This document shows, piece after piece, positions 16,254-25,123 of a DNA stretch of 64,000 bases (positions within the stretch are counted from its first letter, which is position 1; the number at the start of each line of letters is the position of its first letter). Location of the stretch: the NCBI GenBank assembly GCA_951812655.1, contig OX638319.1:868001-932000 (forward strand), written 5' to 3'. The notes beneath the pieces are model-generated. The model had not been told where the DNA came from and made no database searches. It was given only the letters and a program-made list of their open reading frames with translations. Both the position numbers and the translations under genes were made by a program. Source of the DNA: an uncultured Candidatus Nitrosopumilus sp. GTDB taxonomy: Archaea; Thermoproteota; Nitrososphaeria; Nitrososphaerales; Nitrosopumilaceae.

Positions 16254-16364
16254 CTATTTTACCATCTTGGAACATTTTACACAAACAGGAGCCCCATCCT
16301 GAACTGTCACTTCCACATTAGACGAGTGACATTTCTGACATAATCCTTTCATGTGTATTTTCAT
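16254..16364 (-). CDS. Minimal zinc-ribbon protein, 36 aa
   Basis: The frame from ATG 16364 to TAG 16254 encodes 36 residues with two knuckles: CQKCHS (9-14) and CVKCSK (28-33). The spacing C-x2-C-x16-C-x2-C is a compact zinc ribbon. Such proteins may bind nucleic acid or transcription complexes; the role here is unknown. It is convergent to the PRC-barrel gene and divergent from the ABC operon. Confidence 0.7.
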   Translation of the reverse strand: MKIHMKGLCQKCHSSNVEVTVQDGAPVCVKCSKMVK

Positions 16365-16442
16365 TATTTGGTCTTTAAATTTTTTTAGAGGAACGAGTTT
16401 GAAATACTTAGCAATTTATAATTGCAAAATGCGTTTATTGTG

Positions 16443-17441
16443 TTGTATTCCATCGAAACAAATTCCCTTACAAAATCTTTCGGTGACGTTACTGCTGTAA
16501 ACGATATTTCTTTTTCAGTTGAAAAAGGAGAGATCTTTGGTTTTTTGGGACCTAATGGAGCAGGAAAAAGTACGACTATGATGATCTTTACTACTTTGTT
16601 AAAACCTACCTCTGGACAAGCTTTGATCTCTGGGTTTGATGTCAGCAAAAATGCAAAACATGTTAGGGAGAACATAGGATATGTCCAACAAGAATCCACA
16701 GTTGACGAGTACCTTACAGGAAGGGAAAATCTCTTGTTGCAGGCCAAACTTAACCATATACCAAAAAATGAAATTCGTTCAAGAATTGATGAGATTTTGG
16801 AGTTAATTGAGCTTGTTGACAAACAGAATGAGGCAGTTGTAACATATTCTGGAGGTATGAGGAAAAGACTGGATATAGCCGGCGGATTGCTGCATCGCCC
16901 AAAAGTATTGTTTCTTGATGAGCCGACAGTTGGATTGGACATTCAGACTCGTAGAAAAATTTGGGAATATATCAGGAAAATTCACGCCGAGTTTGACATG
17001 ACAATTTTTCTAACTACTCATTACATGGAAGAGGCTGATAATCTGTGTGATCGAATCGGAATCATGGATGATGGAAAAATCCAGGTAATTGACACTCCTC
17101 AAAATATGAAAAATGCATTGGGGAATGAAGTAATTTCAATTTCAATTGAAGAAAACTCTAACCATAACTCATTTCTGTCTGAACTTAGAGAAATTGAGTT
17201 TGTAAAAAAAATAAACGAAAATGATTCTAAAATCACCCTTTTTGCATCAAATGGTGCAGAAATCATTCCAATAATATTTCAAATTTCATCAAAGCTTGGC
17301 ATAGTTGTAAAATCAATTTCTTTAACTCAACCAACTCTTGATGATGTTTTCATATCTTATACTGGACATGAAATCCGATCTGACGATTCTGGATTCAACA
17401 GGAAACGTGAACACGCAAAAATGAAGAGGTTGCGTGCATGA
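16443..17441 (+). CDS. ABC transporter ATP-binding protein, DrrA/ABC-2 type
   Basis: ATPase subunit of an ABC-2 exporter. Walker A is GPNGAGKST, the Q-loop YVQQES, the signature YSGGMRKRLDIAGG, Walker B VLFLDEPTVGLD, and an H-loop TTHYMEEAD follows, so all catalytic motifs are present. A C-terminal extension after about residue 230 matches the DrrA family. The frame opens at TTG 16422, but TTG 16443 (MYSIETNSLTKSFG) is preferred because a TTTATA box at 16415-16420 lies about 25 bases before it. The stop overlaps the permease start by ATGA (17438-17441). Confidence 0.9.
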   Translation: MYSIETNSLTKSFGDVTAVNDISFSVEKGEIFGFLGPNGAGKSTTMMIFTTLLKPTSGQALISGFDVSKNAKHVRENIGYVQQESTVDEYLTGRENLLLQAKLNHIPKNEIRSRIDEILELIELVDKQNEAVVTYSGGMRKRLDIAGGLLHRPKVLFLDEPTVGLDIQTRRKIWEYIRKIHAEFDMTIFLTTHYMEEADNLCDRIGIMDDGKIQVIDTPQNMKNALGNEVISISIEENSNHNSFLSELREIEFVKKINENDSKITLFASNGAEIIPIIFQISSKLGIVVKSISLTQPTLDDVFISYTGHEIRSDDSGFNRKREHAKMKRLRA

Positions 17442-18223
17442 ATATTTTGTTTAATGACATTTATACAATTTTTTGGCGAGAGCTGAAAAGATACAAGAAA
17501 TCTAGAAGCGGAGTCCTGATAAGACTAATCCAACCTGCTATCTGGATTATTGTAATCGGAAATACCTTTTCGGGTACTCAGCCATTAATTCAATCGGTGG
17601 GATTTGAGGGAGAATACATTGAATTCATGGCTCCTGGCGTGATCATCCTGACAGCAATTTTTACCAGCATATTTGGTGGTGTCAACACGTTATGGGATAG
17701 GCGCTATGGTTTTATGAACAAGGCTTTGTCCTCTCCGGTATCTCGTTCATCTATAGCATTAGGAAAAATGGCTGCCATTTCCTTGATTGCTGCCCTGCAG
17801 GCAAGTCTGATTATTGGCATTGCTTTGGCTATTGGAGTCTCTTTCCCTAACCCCGTCATGATTGCCCCGATAATGGCAATCGTCATCTTGTTTTCTTTGG
17901 GATTTTCTGGAATCTCGGTCATAGTTGCTGCGACTGCAAAGTCTCAAGAAACCTTTTGGGGCGTGATAAACTTTCTTGGCATGCCATTGTTCATGCTGAG
18001 TCCTGCACTGTTTCCGTTAGAACTACTACCCGATTGGCTTGCAGTAATTGCAAAGCTTAATCCTGTGACGTACACAGTTTTGCTGGTTAGAGAATTGATG
18101 ACCGGGGTGTCTGAAGGTGGAATTCCTGTCTTGTTGAGCCTAGCTGTACTGGTTGGATTTGTATTTGCCATGGTTGCACTAGCTAGCTACGTGTTTACAC
18201 GTGAAGTCAACAAGCCATTTTGA
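17438..18223 (+). CDS. ABC-2 type transporter permease
   Basis: 261 residues with six predicted helices and the ABC2_membrane pattern, including RYGFMNKALSSPVSRSS, a coupling-helix-like segment. Together with the preceding ATPase it would export lipids, drugs or polysaccharide; the substrate cannot be told. Start ATG overlaps the stop of the ATPase gene, so they form one operon. The NHL-RTX exoprotein gene begins 68 bases further on and may be functionally linked, but it has its own likely promoter. Confidence 0.9.
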   Translation: MNILFNDIYTIFWRELKRYKKSRSGVLIRLIQPAIWIIVIGNTFSGTQPLIQSVGFEGEYIEFMAPGVIILTAIFTSIFGGVNTLWDRRYGFMNKALSSPVSRSSIALGKMAAISLIAALQASLIIGIALAIGVSFPNPVMIAPIMAIVILFSLGFSGISVIVAATAKSQETFWGVINFLGMPLFMLSPALFPLELLPDWLAVIAKLNPVTYTVLLVRELMTGVSEGGIPVLLSLAVLVGFVFAMVALASYVFTREVNKPF

Positions 18224-18291
18224 GATAAAGTTGACAATAACCGTAACATTAGCTAACTCTTGTTATCTTTCTTAAATTTTATAATCATATC

Positions 18292-19875
18292 TTGTTGAAA
18301 CTTCTTCTTCCTATCCTTGTTGCTTCTGTATTGCTATTGTCTGTCTCTCTTTCCCAAAGTTCCTCTGCATCTGGAGACTATGATCCGCTTTATCAGTGGG
18401 GATCTTTTGGAGTGATTGATTCAAGTGAATTTGCATATCCTAGATCCATCGTGGTAGGTGATGATGGTAGCATTTATGTCAATGATTTTGGAAATAAGCG
18501 CATTCAGAAATTTGCAAGTACTGGTGAATACGTAACGGATTGGGGCAAGGGCGGAAAAGCACTTGGTGAGTTTTCCACTCCGTCAGGAATTGCAGTGGAT
18601 GGAAATTTTGTTTATGTTGTGGATCGTGATGGAAATAGAGTTCAAAAGTTTTCAGTTGATGGAGAATTTATTACAACGTGGGGAAAGAGAGGCGTTAGCG
18701 AGGGCCAGTTTTACTTTCCAACAGCTATATCCGCCCACGATGGACTAGTATACGTGGTAGATGCAGGAAACAATAGAATTCAAACATTTTCGCCTAATGG
18801 AGACTTTGTTTCATCGTTTGGTTCAAGCGGATTGGGTCCTGGACAATTCCTCAATCCCGCAGGAATTGATATTGACAGTGATGGAAATATCTATGTCACT
18901 GACAAAGGAAATCAATCCATTGAAAAGTTCGCATCTGATGGGCAATACATAAAATCATTTCCGTTTTATTTTCCAAGCTATGTGTTTGCCCCCGAATCTA
19001 TAGCGGTTGATCCATTGGGTGGCATGTTTGTTGTAAATTCAAATGATGGAAAAATCCTACACTTATCTCAGGATATGGATTTGAGGATCAGTCAGTCTGA
19101 TCAAGCAGGAATCTTTCATAATTCATTCAAGTCTGTAGCTGGGTTGGCGATGGGAATTAACGGTGAATTATTGGTAGTTGACTCTCCAACACACAAAATA
19201 CAATCCTTTAAAACCGAATTTTATGAAGAACCCGAAACTTCATACTTTGTAGCTCCTAAAGTTCTAGTGCACGTTCCTCGTGATCAAATCAAACCTGTGG
19301 TTGTGGCTCCATCTTCCCTGGTAATTGAAGCCGAAGACTTGCTAACTCGCACAGACATCGGTAGTGCTACTGCCACTGACGATAGCGGGATCAAAGTCAT
19401 CATTAACAATTCCCCTGATGCGTTCCTTCCTGGCATTACCAACATCGTTTGGATAGCATTTGATAATAACGGACATAGCTCCAGCACATCTCAAAGAATC
19501 ACTGTTAACACATGTGGTAATAATTATTCTGATTACCACATGATCAAAGGAACCATTGGCGATGATGTAATTCAAGGAACTCATGGAAACGATTTGATAT
19601 TTGGTCTGGGTGGCGATGATGTCATTTCTGGTGGCGAAGGCAATGATTGTATCTTTGGTGGCGAAGGCAATGATGTCATTTCTGGAAATGATGGGGATGA
19701 CACCATCAGAGGTAATTCTGGAAACGATATTCTTAGAGGTGAATCTGGAACCGATGTGATTCATGCAAATTCTGGTTCTGATGTGATTGATGGTGGAGAA
19801 AATACTGACAGGTGCTATTTCTCAAATCCTGAAAATGATTCTCTCTTAAACTGCGAAGAACAGTCCTTTGATTAG
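18292..19875 (+). CDS. Exported NHL-repeat protein with C-terminal RTX calcium-binding repeats
   Basis: 527 residues. A signal peptide (about 1-26) is followed by an NHL-type six-bladed beta-propeller (about 30-310; recurring blocks like AVDGNFVYVVDRDGNRVQKF). A linker of about 80 residues with a HYR-like feel (ATDDSGIKVIINNS) leads to at least seven RTX nonapeptides (about 420-510; GGDDVISGGEGND type), which bind Ca2+ in repeats-in-toxin proteins. It is probably secreted or surface-displayed. TTG start. RTX tails usually need type I secretion in bacteria, and the upstream ABC-2 exporter is not that type. Confidence 0.85.
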   Translation: MLKLLLPILVASVLLLSVSLSQSSSASGDYDPLYQWGSFGVIDSSEFAYPRSIVVGDDGSIYVNDFGNKRIQKFASTGEYVTDWGKGGKALGEFSTPSGIAVDGNFVYVVDRDGNRVQKFSVDGEFITTWGKRGVSEGQFYFPTAISAHDGLVYVVDAGNNRIQTFSPNGDFVSSFGSSGLGPGQFLNPAGIDIDSDGNIYVTDKGNQSIEKFASDGQYIKSFPFYFPSYVFAPESIAVDPLGGMFVVNSNDGKILHLSQDMDLRISQSDQAGIFHNSFKSVAGLAMGINGELLVVDSPTHKIQSFKTEFYEEPETSYFVAPKVLVHVPRDQIKPVVVAPSSLVIEAEDLLTRTDIGSATATDDSGIKVIINNSPDAFLPGITNIVWIAFDNNGHSSSTSQRITVNTCGNNYSDYHMIKGTIGDDVIQGTHGNDLIFGLGGDDVISGGEGNDCIFGGEGNDVISGNDGDDTIRGNSGNDILRGESGTDVIHANSGSDVIDGGENTDRCYFSNPENDSLLNCEEQSFD

Positions 19876-20071
19876 ATTTTGCAACAATCATTAGTCATTG
19901 GATTTTTCTATGATGTCCTGTGTGAGCATTGATTAGATGCATTTCCTTTTTGTGCTTATGCGTCTGTGATTAACGATGTATGTAGATTGAATTTTTTTCT
20001 GATTTATCAGTCATTCAACTCTCAGTAATGTCTTGATTTTTATTTCAGCAAATTTCGTTTTGTAATAATCA

Positions 20072-21157
20072 ATGGATATATTGCAATTAATTCAGTCGAA
20101 TCTTCTTACTCCTATAATTCTGTTCTTTCTGTTTGGAATAATTGCAGCTAGGATAAAGTCTGATCTAAAAATTCCTGAGGCTGTTTCTGAATTTTTACCA
20201 ATCTATCTACTTGCGGCAATTGGACTTCATGGTGGAATAGAAATGAGAAACACCGGATTTGAAAACATGTTGATGCCTATGCTGGTTGCTATTGGACTGT
20301 CTTTATTGTTCACGCTAAATCACTATCAGATTTTGCGTAGATTAGGAAAGTTCAACATCTTTGATTCATATGCTCTAGCATCCACGTATGGGGCTGTTGG
20401 CGCAGTAACATTTTCAGTTGGACTGTCATTTCTTAAAAATCAGGGGGTCACATCTGAAGGATATCTTGCCGCTGTTTTGGCTGTTTTAGAGCCTGTGGCT
20501 TTCATCTTGGCAATATTTTTGACCAATATGGCGGTGTCAAAACAAATTCGCCAGAAAAAACAGTCGTTTACAAAAGATGATACATCTGAAATCGATGTTG
20601 GTTTACAAGAAACTAAAACTAATCTCTCTCAGGTATTGCGTGAATCCGTTACTGGTAAGGCTATTGTAATTCTTCTGGGCAGTATTGTGATTGGTTACAT
20701 AATAGGTAAGGAAGGGTTCAGTTCTATCCAAATTGTTTTTGATGAGATGTTTACTGGCGCAATAGTTATTTTTATGATCGAAATGGGAATAATTGCAGGC
20801 CAAAGATTAGAAGACATCAAAAAAGTTGGGCCTTTCTTGATAGCCTTTGCCATAATCATGCCAACATTTAACGGAATTGTGGGAGTTTTGGTGGCTACCG
20901 CTATGAATCTGAGTTTGGGAGGGGCGGTGATGTTTGGCTTATTGTTAGCTAGTGCCTCGTTTATTGCTGCACCCGCTGTATTGCGCTATGCCATTCCCCA
21001 GGCAAAACCAAGTCTTTATATCACGTCTGCTTTGGGGATAACTTTTCCTTACAACATAATTGTTTTACTTCCAATCATGTTTACCATTTCCACTCTTCTT
21101 CATGACGGAGAAGGATCGATAGACTTATTCAATTATGTCCTCGGAAACTGGATATGA
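20072..21157 (+). CDS. sbtA: SbtA-family sodium-dependent bicarbonate transporter
   Basis: 361 residues, ten-helix membrane protein. The start LQLIQSNLLTPIILFFLFGI, the block GIIAARIKSDLKIPEAVSEF and the segment IYLLAAIGLHGGIEM are typical of the DUF897/SbtA family, which imports HCO3- with Na+ in cyanobacteria. In an autotroph that fixes bicarbonate this would feed carbon fixation, a reasonable inference. A soluble cytoplasmic loop (about 155-185) interrupts the helices. The stop overlaps the next gene's ATG by four bases. Confidence 0.85.
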   Translation: MDILQLIQSNLLTPIILFFLFGIIAARIKSDLKIPEAVSEFLPIYLLAAIGLHGGIEMRNTGFENMLMPMLVAIGLSLLFTLNHYQILRRLGKFNIFDSYALASTYGAVGAVTFSVGLSFLKNQGVTSEGYLAAVLAVLEPVAFILAIFLTNMAVSKQIRQKKQSFTKDDTSEIDVGLQETKTNLSQVLRESVTGKAIVILLGSIVIGYIIGKEGFSSIQIVFDEMFTGAIVIFMIEMGIIAGQRLEDIKKVGPFLIAFAIIMPTFNGIVGVLVATAMNLSLGGAVMFGLLLASASFIAAPAVLRYAIPQAKPSLYITSALGITFPYNIIVLLPIMFTISTLLHDGEGSIDLFNYVLGNWI

Positions 21158-21456
21158 AACTTTATCCTGTTAAACTGCTTACTGTAACTTGTGAAATCCT
21201 TGCACAAAAAAACATCATTGAAATACTAAACAAGCATAATGTCACCGGATACACTAGCTATGAGGTAGATGGTAACGGTGCACGTGGAATTAGAGGACAG
21301 GGATTAAAAAATGAAAAAAATGTTAAAGTTGAAATCATTATGCGTGAGGAGAAGCTCCAAATTGTTGTAGAGGAGATTTCTAGAACTATGTTTGCAGATT
21401 TTGCAATTGTTCTATACGTAAGTGATGTTGAGGTAGTAAGAACAGAAAAATTCTAA
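21154..21456 (+). CDS. PII-like small regulatory protein (SbtB-like)
   Basis: 100 residues with a ferredoxin-like PII fold: a beta-strand MKLYPVKLLTVTCEILAQKN, then a long T-loop region GNGARGIRGQ and a C-terminal strand ADFAIVLYVSDVEVV. In cyanobacteria SbtB is a PII-like cAMP/AMP/ADP sensor that binds and modulates SbtA. The ATGA overlap with sbtA supports the same pairing here. The effector is unknown. It ends convergent with arsR, overlapping by 4 bases. Confidence 0.75.
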   Translation: MKLYPVKLLTVTCEILAQKNIIEILNKHNVTGYTSYEVDGNGARGIRGQGLKNEKNVKVEIIMREEKLQIVVEEISRTMFADFAIVLYVSDVEVVRTEKF

Positions 21457-21752
21457 CAGCACTTTTCCTCACTGCATAAAACTGGAATCTTTTTACTGGT
21501 TTTTGTAACGCTTGATATTAATTCTGACAGTTGACTGTTTGTAATGGCATACATTGATTTTTTCCCCTGAACTCTTGACTTGACAATTCCACATTTTTTT
21601 AATGTCTTAAGATGATGTGATACAAGAGGTTGATCTTTTTCTAACTCTTTCACCATGTCATTGACACACATTTCCTTGTTTTCCTGTAACAGTTCCAAAA
21701 TACCAAAACGTGTCTCATCGCAAATGCATTTTAGGAGACTAATGCCATTCAT
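21453..21752 (-). CDS. arsR: ArsR/SmtB-family repressor
   Basis: 99-residue winged helix: RFGILELLQENKEMCVNDMV then the recognition helix SHHLKTLKKCGIVKS and wing RVQGKKSMYAI. The metal-binding type includes Cys in ICDETRF (residue 11 region), MCVND and a C-terminal CSEEKCC, a possible arsenite thiol site. It is divergent from arsC and should repress it, releasing DNA on arsenite. A TATA-like CATAAATATT on the minus strand lies about 24 bases before its ATG. Confidence 0.88.
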   Translation of the reverse strand: MNGISLLKCICDETRFGILELLQENKEMCVNDMVKELEKDQPLVSHHLKTLKKCGIVKSRVQGKKSMYAITNSQLSELISSVTKTSKKIPVLCSEEKCC

Positions 21753-21798
21753 ATCAATTCAAATTTATATAAACCAATATTTATGTGATTGTGAAGAG
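21753..21798. promoter_or_regulatory. Divergent arsR/arsC promoter region
   Basis: Only 46 bases separate the two start codons. A palindromic TTTATATAAA (21764-21773) lies 26 bases before the arsC ATG, and CATAAATATT read on the minus strand (21777-21786) lies about 25 bases before the arsR ATG. Both boxes fit leaderless transcripts, and an ArsR dimer bound here would block both. Confidence 0.6.
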
Positions 21799-22206
21799 AT
21801 GTCTGACAATGTCTTGTTTGTGTGCGTAGAAAACGCTGGTAGGAGCCAAATGGCCGAGGCATTTTTCAGAAAGTATGCTCCCGACTCCTTTAGTGCTATT
21901 AGTGCTGGAACCACTCCTTCGTCTCAAGTAAACCCGCTTGTTGTTCAAGTTATGGATGAAGTTGGGATTGATGTGACAAAGCAGATACCTAAGATTTTAT
22001 CTGACTACATGATCCGTGATTCTGTCAAAGTAATCAACATGGGGTGCATGGATAAGGAATCATGCCCATCATTGTTTGTAGATGACGTTGTAGATTGGAA
22101 CGTCTCTGATCCAAAGGGAAAATCTGTTGACGAGATACGAAAAATTCGAGATTCTATCAAATCACAAGTAATGGATCTTGTTTGCTCCATTGAGGAAAAT
22201 AATTGA
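21799..22206 (+). CDS. arsC: Arsenate reductase / low-molecular-weight phosphatase (ArsC)
   Basis: 135 residues. The P-loop CVENAGRSQMAEAF (residues 9-22) is the C-x5-R-S signature of thioredoxin-coupled ArsC and LMW tyrosine phosphatases, and further Cys occur at GCMDKESC (residues 81-88). Reduces arsenate to arsenite for export. ATG 21799 is used; an in-frame longer frame from 21655 overlaps arsR on the other strand and is rejected. The stop TGA shares its A with the ATG of the aquaporin gene. Confidence 0.85.
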   Translation: MSDNVLFVCVENAGRSQMAEAFFRKYAPDSFSAISAGTTPSSQVNPLVVQVMDEVGIDVTKQIPKILSDYMIRDSVKVINMGCMDKESCPSLFVDDVVDWNVSDPKGKSVDEIRKIRDSIKSQVMDLVCSIEENN

Positions 22207-22889
22207 TGACGTATTCTAATTTGCATATTTTTACGGTTGAATTAGTGGGGACCTTCATCCTTGTGATTTTTGCTACAGGATCACTTGTGTATGATGCTGA
22301 ATTTTTTGATGGACAATTGGGTATTCCATTTGCAGCTCTGGCTCCTTTCATTGCATTGCTGATCGGTGTGTATTCTTTTGGAAAGATATCCCTGGCCCAT
22401 TTCAACCCTGCAGTGACCCTGGGATATTACATAACCGGCCACATATCAAAAATCCAGATTGTGTATTATTTTGTTGCGGAAATAATTGGGGCTTTACTGG
22501 GCTCTCTTTTTGTTTTAACTTTCATAGGTGACAAAGTAAACCTTGGTGCAAATTCCCCCAATCCTGATTTTTCAATATTTGTAATATTTCCTGTCGAGGT
22601 ATTAGCTTCTGCAATGTTAATGGGCGTGATTTTCTATGTCGTATACACAAAAGGTTTGAAAGGATTCAGTGGAGTTGCAATCGGAGGTATGGTTGCTTTG
22701 GATATTTTATTCTTGGCTTTTATTTCTGGTGCGTCCATGAATCCCGCTAGAGCACTGGCTCCTGCATTGCTGTCTGGAACCTTTGATCATCTTTGGCTAT
22801 ATTGGACTGCACCATTTGTTGGGACAACTGCTGTCGCTATCCTGTTTAGAGGGAAATTTCGAGCACAAAGAACAGTAAATTACGAATAA
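22206..22889 (+). CDS. MIP-family aquaglyceroporin
   Basis: 227 residues with six helices and both NPA boxes (HFNPAVTLG and SMNPARALAP). In some bacterial ars operons an aquaglyceroporin (AqpS) passes arsenite made by ArsC out of the cell in place of an ArsB pump; the same order is seen here, so I infer that role. The start is ATG 22206 (MTYSNLHIF), which overlaps the arsC stop. It may also carry water or other small neutral solutes. Confidence 0.85.
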   Translation: MTYSNLHIFTVELVGTFILVIFATGSLVYDAEFFDGQLGIPFAALAPFIALLIGVYSFGKISLAHFNPAVTLGYYITGHISKIQIVYYFVAEIIGALLGSLFVLTFIGDKVNLGANSPNPDFSIFVIFPVEVLASAMLMGVIFYVVYTKGLKGFSGVAIGGMVALDILFLAFISGASMNPARALAPALLSGTFDHLWLYWTAPFVGTTAVAILFRGKFRAQRTVNYE

Positions 22890-22913
22890 TAATGACTAAA
22901 AATAACCCTGTTT

Positions 22914-24191
22914 ATGTCTAAATCTGGAAAACTATTCAATATCTCTAAAAAAGTGATTCCCTCTGGCGTAAATAGTCCTGTTCGATATTTTGAGCCTTAT
23001 CCTTTCTTCACGAAAAAAGCAAATGGGTCGCATATTTGGGATGTGGATGATAACCGATACATTGATTTTTGCAATGGTTATGGGGCATTGCTCTTAGGGC
23101 ATAGGCGAAAGGAGATTCTGAAGTCTGTTTCTAGTCAACTCTCCAAAGGAACTCTTTACTGCACTCCTACTGAATCCGAGATAGAGCTTTCAAAATTAAT
23201 TATTGGAAATTTTCCATCTGTGGACAAAGTCAGATTGATGAACACTGGTGGCGAAGCTACGATGACTGCCATTCGTTTGGCACGTGGATTCACTAAAAAG
23301 AAGAAAATAATCAAATTCGAAGGATGCTATCATGGTGCACATGATTCTGTTTTGGTAAAGGCCGGATCAGGTTCCGCACATAATGGAATCTCCGTGTCTG
23401 ATGGAGGATTAGATGAGGTTTCAAAAAATACGCTGGTTGTAGAATATAATGACATAGAAGATTTACAAAAAACCATTCAAAAAAATAAAGACATCGCAGG
23501 TGTAATCGTGGAACCTGTACTTGCTAACATGGGTCTGATTTTGCCTGAAAAGAATTTCCTTTCTGATCTACGAAAAATCACAAAAGAAAACAATATTCCA
23601 TTGATCTTTGATGAAGTTGTTACGGGTTTCAGGATTGCACCTGGGGGAGCTCAGGAATATTTTGGAATCAAACCCGATATTACGACAATGGCAAAGGCTC
23701 TCAGTAACGGATTCACCATATCTGCAGTTGGTGGCAAAAAGCAAATAATGGATTTGCTATCTCCAGGTGGCAAGGTATATCAGGCAAGTACATTTGCGGG
23801 CAATCCTATTTCTGTAAGCGCTGCCATAAGTTCGATCAAAACTATCAACAAAATGAAAAATAAGCTCTATTCAAAACTTGAAAGATACAACTTGTTGCTT
23901 TCCACCGCATTGGATGACATGGCTACTGATATGAGAATTCCACATCAAATTAATTTCACAGCATCAATGCTGCAGATTTTCTTTACTGACAAACCCGTTG
24001 TAAATTATCAGACATCCAAGAATGCAAATGCAAAGAAATTCCAAAAGTTGTTCAGAACGCTCTTGAAAAATGGAGTTTTCATCGCTCCGTCTCAGTTTGA
24101 AGTAGTCTTCTTATCTGACGCCCATACCAAAACTGATCTAAATAGAACACTTGATGCGTATCATTCTGCTTTAAAATCGGTGAAAAAATGA
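22914..24191 (+). CDS. hemL: Glutamate-1-semialdehyde 2,1-aminomutase
   Basis: 425 residues, PLP class-III aminotransferase that makes 5-aminolevulinate from glutamate-1-semialdehyde (C5 pathway). Signs are FCNGYGALLLGH, RLMNTGGEATMTAIRLARG, and DEVVTGFRIAPGG leading to the active-site Lys in MAKALSNG. The N-terminal SGVNSPVRYF matches the family. First gene of a four-gene hem operon with overlapping ATGA at the 3' end (24188). Its partner hemA lies at 38005. Confidence 0.93.
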   Translation: MSKSGKLFNISKKVIPSGVNSPVRYFEPYPFFTKKANGSHIWDVDDNRYIDFCNGYGALLLGHRRKEILKSVSSQLSKGTLYCTPTESEIELSKLIIGNFPSVDKVRLMNTGGEATMTAIRLARGFTKKKKIIKFEGCYHGAHDSVLVKAGSGSAHNGISVSDGGLDEVSKNTLVVEYNDIEDLQKTIQKNKDIAGVIVEPVLANMGLILPEKNFLSDLRKITKENNIPLIFDEVVTGFRIAPGGAQEYFGIKPDITTMAKALSNGFTISAVGGKKQIMDLLSPGGKVYQASTFAGNPISVSAAISSIKTINKMKNKLYSKLERYNLLLSTALDDMATDMRIPHQINFTASMLQIFFTDKPVVNYQTSKNANAKKFQKLFRTLLKNGVFIAPSQFEVVFLSDAHTKTDLNRTLDAYHSALKSVKK

Positions 24192-25123
24192 AGTATGTTG
24201 TAGGGGCTAGGGGAAGTCAACTATCAGTCGCACAGACAAGATGGGTAATTGCTGAATTAAAACAGGCAAACTCTGACTGTAAATACGAAATTAAACCTAT
24301 CACCACAAAGGGGGATACCGACACGCGACCTCTGTTCACCATTGATCAAAAGGGAATCTTTGAAAAAGAGATTGACCGGGCTGTTGCTCAAAAAGAAGTT
24401 GATTTTGCAGTACACAGTCTCAAAGACGTTCCTTCAGAATTGGATGCAAAACTGACGCTTGCATCTATTCCAAAACGTGAAGCTGTTAACGATGTGTTCA
24501 TTTCTTCGGATGGGTCTACACTGGATGAAATCAAAGAGGGTTCTGTAGTTGGAACTAGCTCCTTACGGCGTGCCGTTCAGATATCGAGAAAAAGGCCTGA
24601 CATCACTGTGAAGCCTATTCGCGGGAATATTGAAACCCGAATCAAAAAAATCTCTGGTGATGAATACGATGCCATCGTTCTTGCCCAAGCCGGAATATCT
24701 AGATTGAACGTAGACGTAAAATATTCTCCGTTATCCGTTGACGATTTTTCACCTTCTCCTGGACAGGGTGCGATAGCAATTGTTGCAAGGATTGACGATG
24801 ATGAAACCCTCTCAATGTTAAAAAAAATAGAAGACAGAAATACGCGTCTGGAAATAGAAGCTGAGCGCTCACTTTCAGATTATGTGGATTCTGGATGTAG
24901 ATTCCCATTGGGTGCATATGCCAAATCCGACGACTCTGACATGGATTTGACTGTTTTTGCATTTTCTGTAGATGGAAAAAAGTCTCTAAAAGTACACAAA
25001 ACAGGAAAAAAACAGGATCCAAAGAATCTTGGAAAAGATGTAGGCGAAGAATTGCGCAGACAAGGCGTAAATGATCTTGCATTAAATTGGAGGGAAAAAG
25101 TAGAGGAATGGAATAAAACATGA
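24188..25123 (+). CDS. hemC: Porphobilinogen deaminase (hydroxymethylbilane synthase)
   Basis: 311 residues. Polymerises four porphobilinogens. Motifs: ARGSQLSVAQTRWV at the start, HSLKDVPSE, GTSSLRRAVQ and the dipyrromethane-cofactor Cys in YVDSGCRFPLGAYA. Overlaps hemL by ATGA and the following cobA by ATGA, so translation is likely coupled. Confidence 0.95.
   Translation: MKYVVGARGSQLSVAQTRWVIAELKQANSDCKYEIKPITTKGDTDTRPLFTIDQKGIFEKEIDRAVAQKEVDFAVHSLKDVPSELDAKLTLASIPKREAVNDVFISSDGSTLDEIKEGSVVGTSSLRRAVQISRKRPDITVKPIRGNIETRIKKISGDEYDAIVLAQAGISRLNVDVKYSPLSVDDFSPSPGQGAIAIVARIDDDETLSMLKKIEDRNTRLEIEAERSLSDYVDSGCRFPLGAYAKSDDSDMDLTVFAFSVDGKKSLKVHKTGKKQDPKNLGKDVGEELRRQGVNDLALNWREKVEEWNKT

Noticed and set aside
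21655-21798. N-terminal extension of ArsC
   Set aside because: It is antisense to arsR and before the TATA box at 21764-21773; the ATG at 21799 starts the family sequence.
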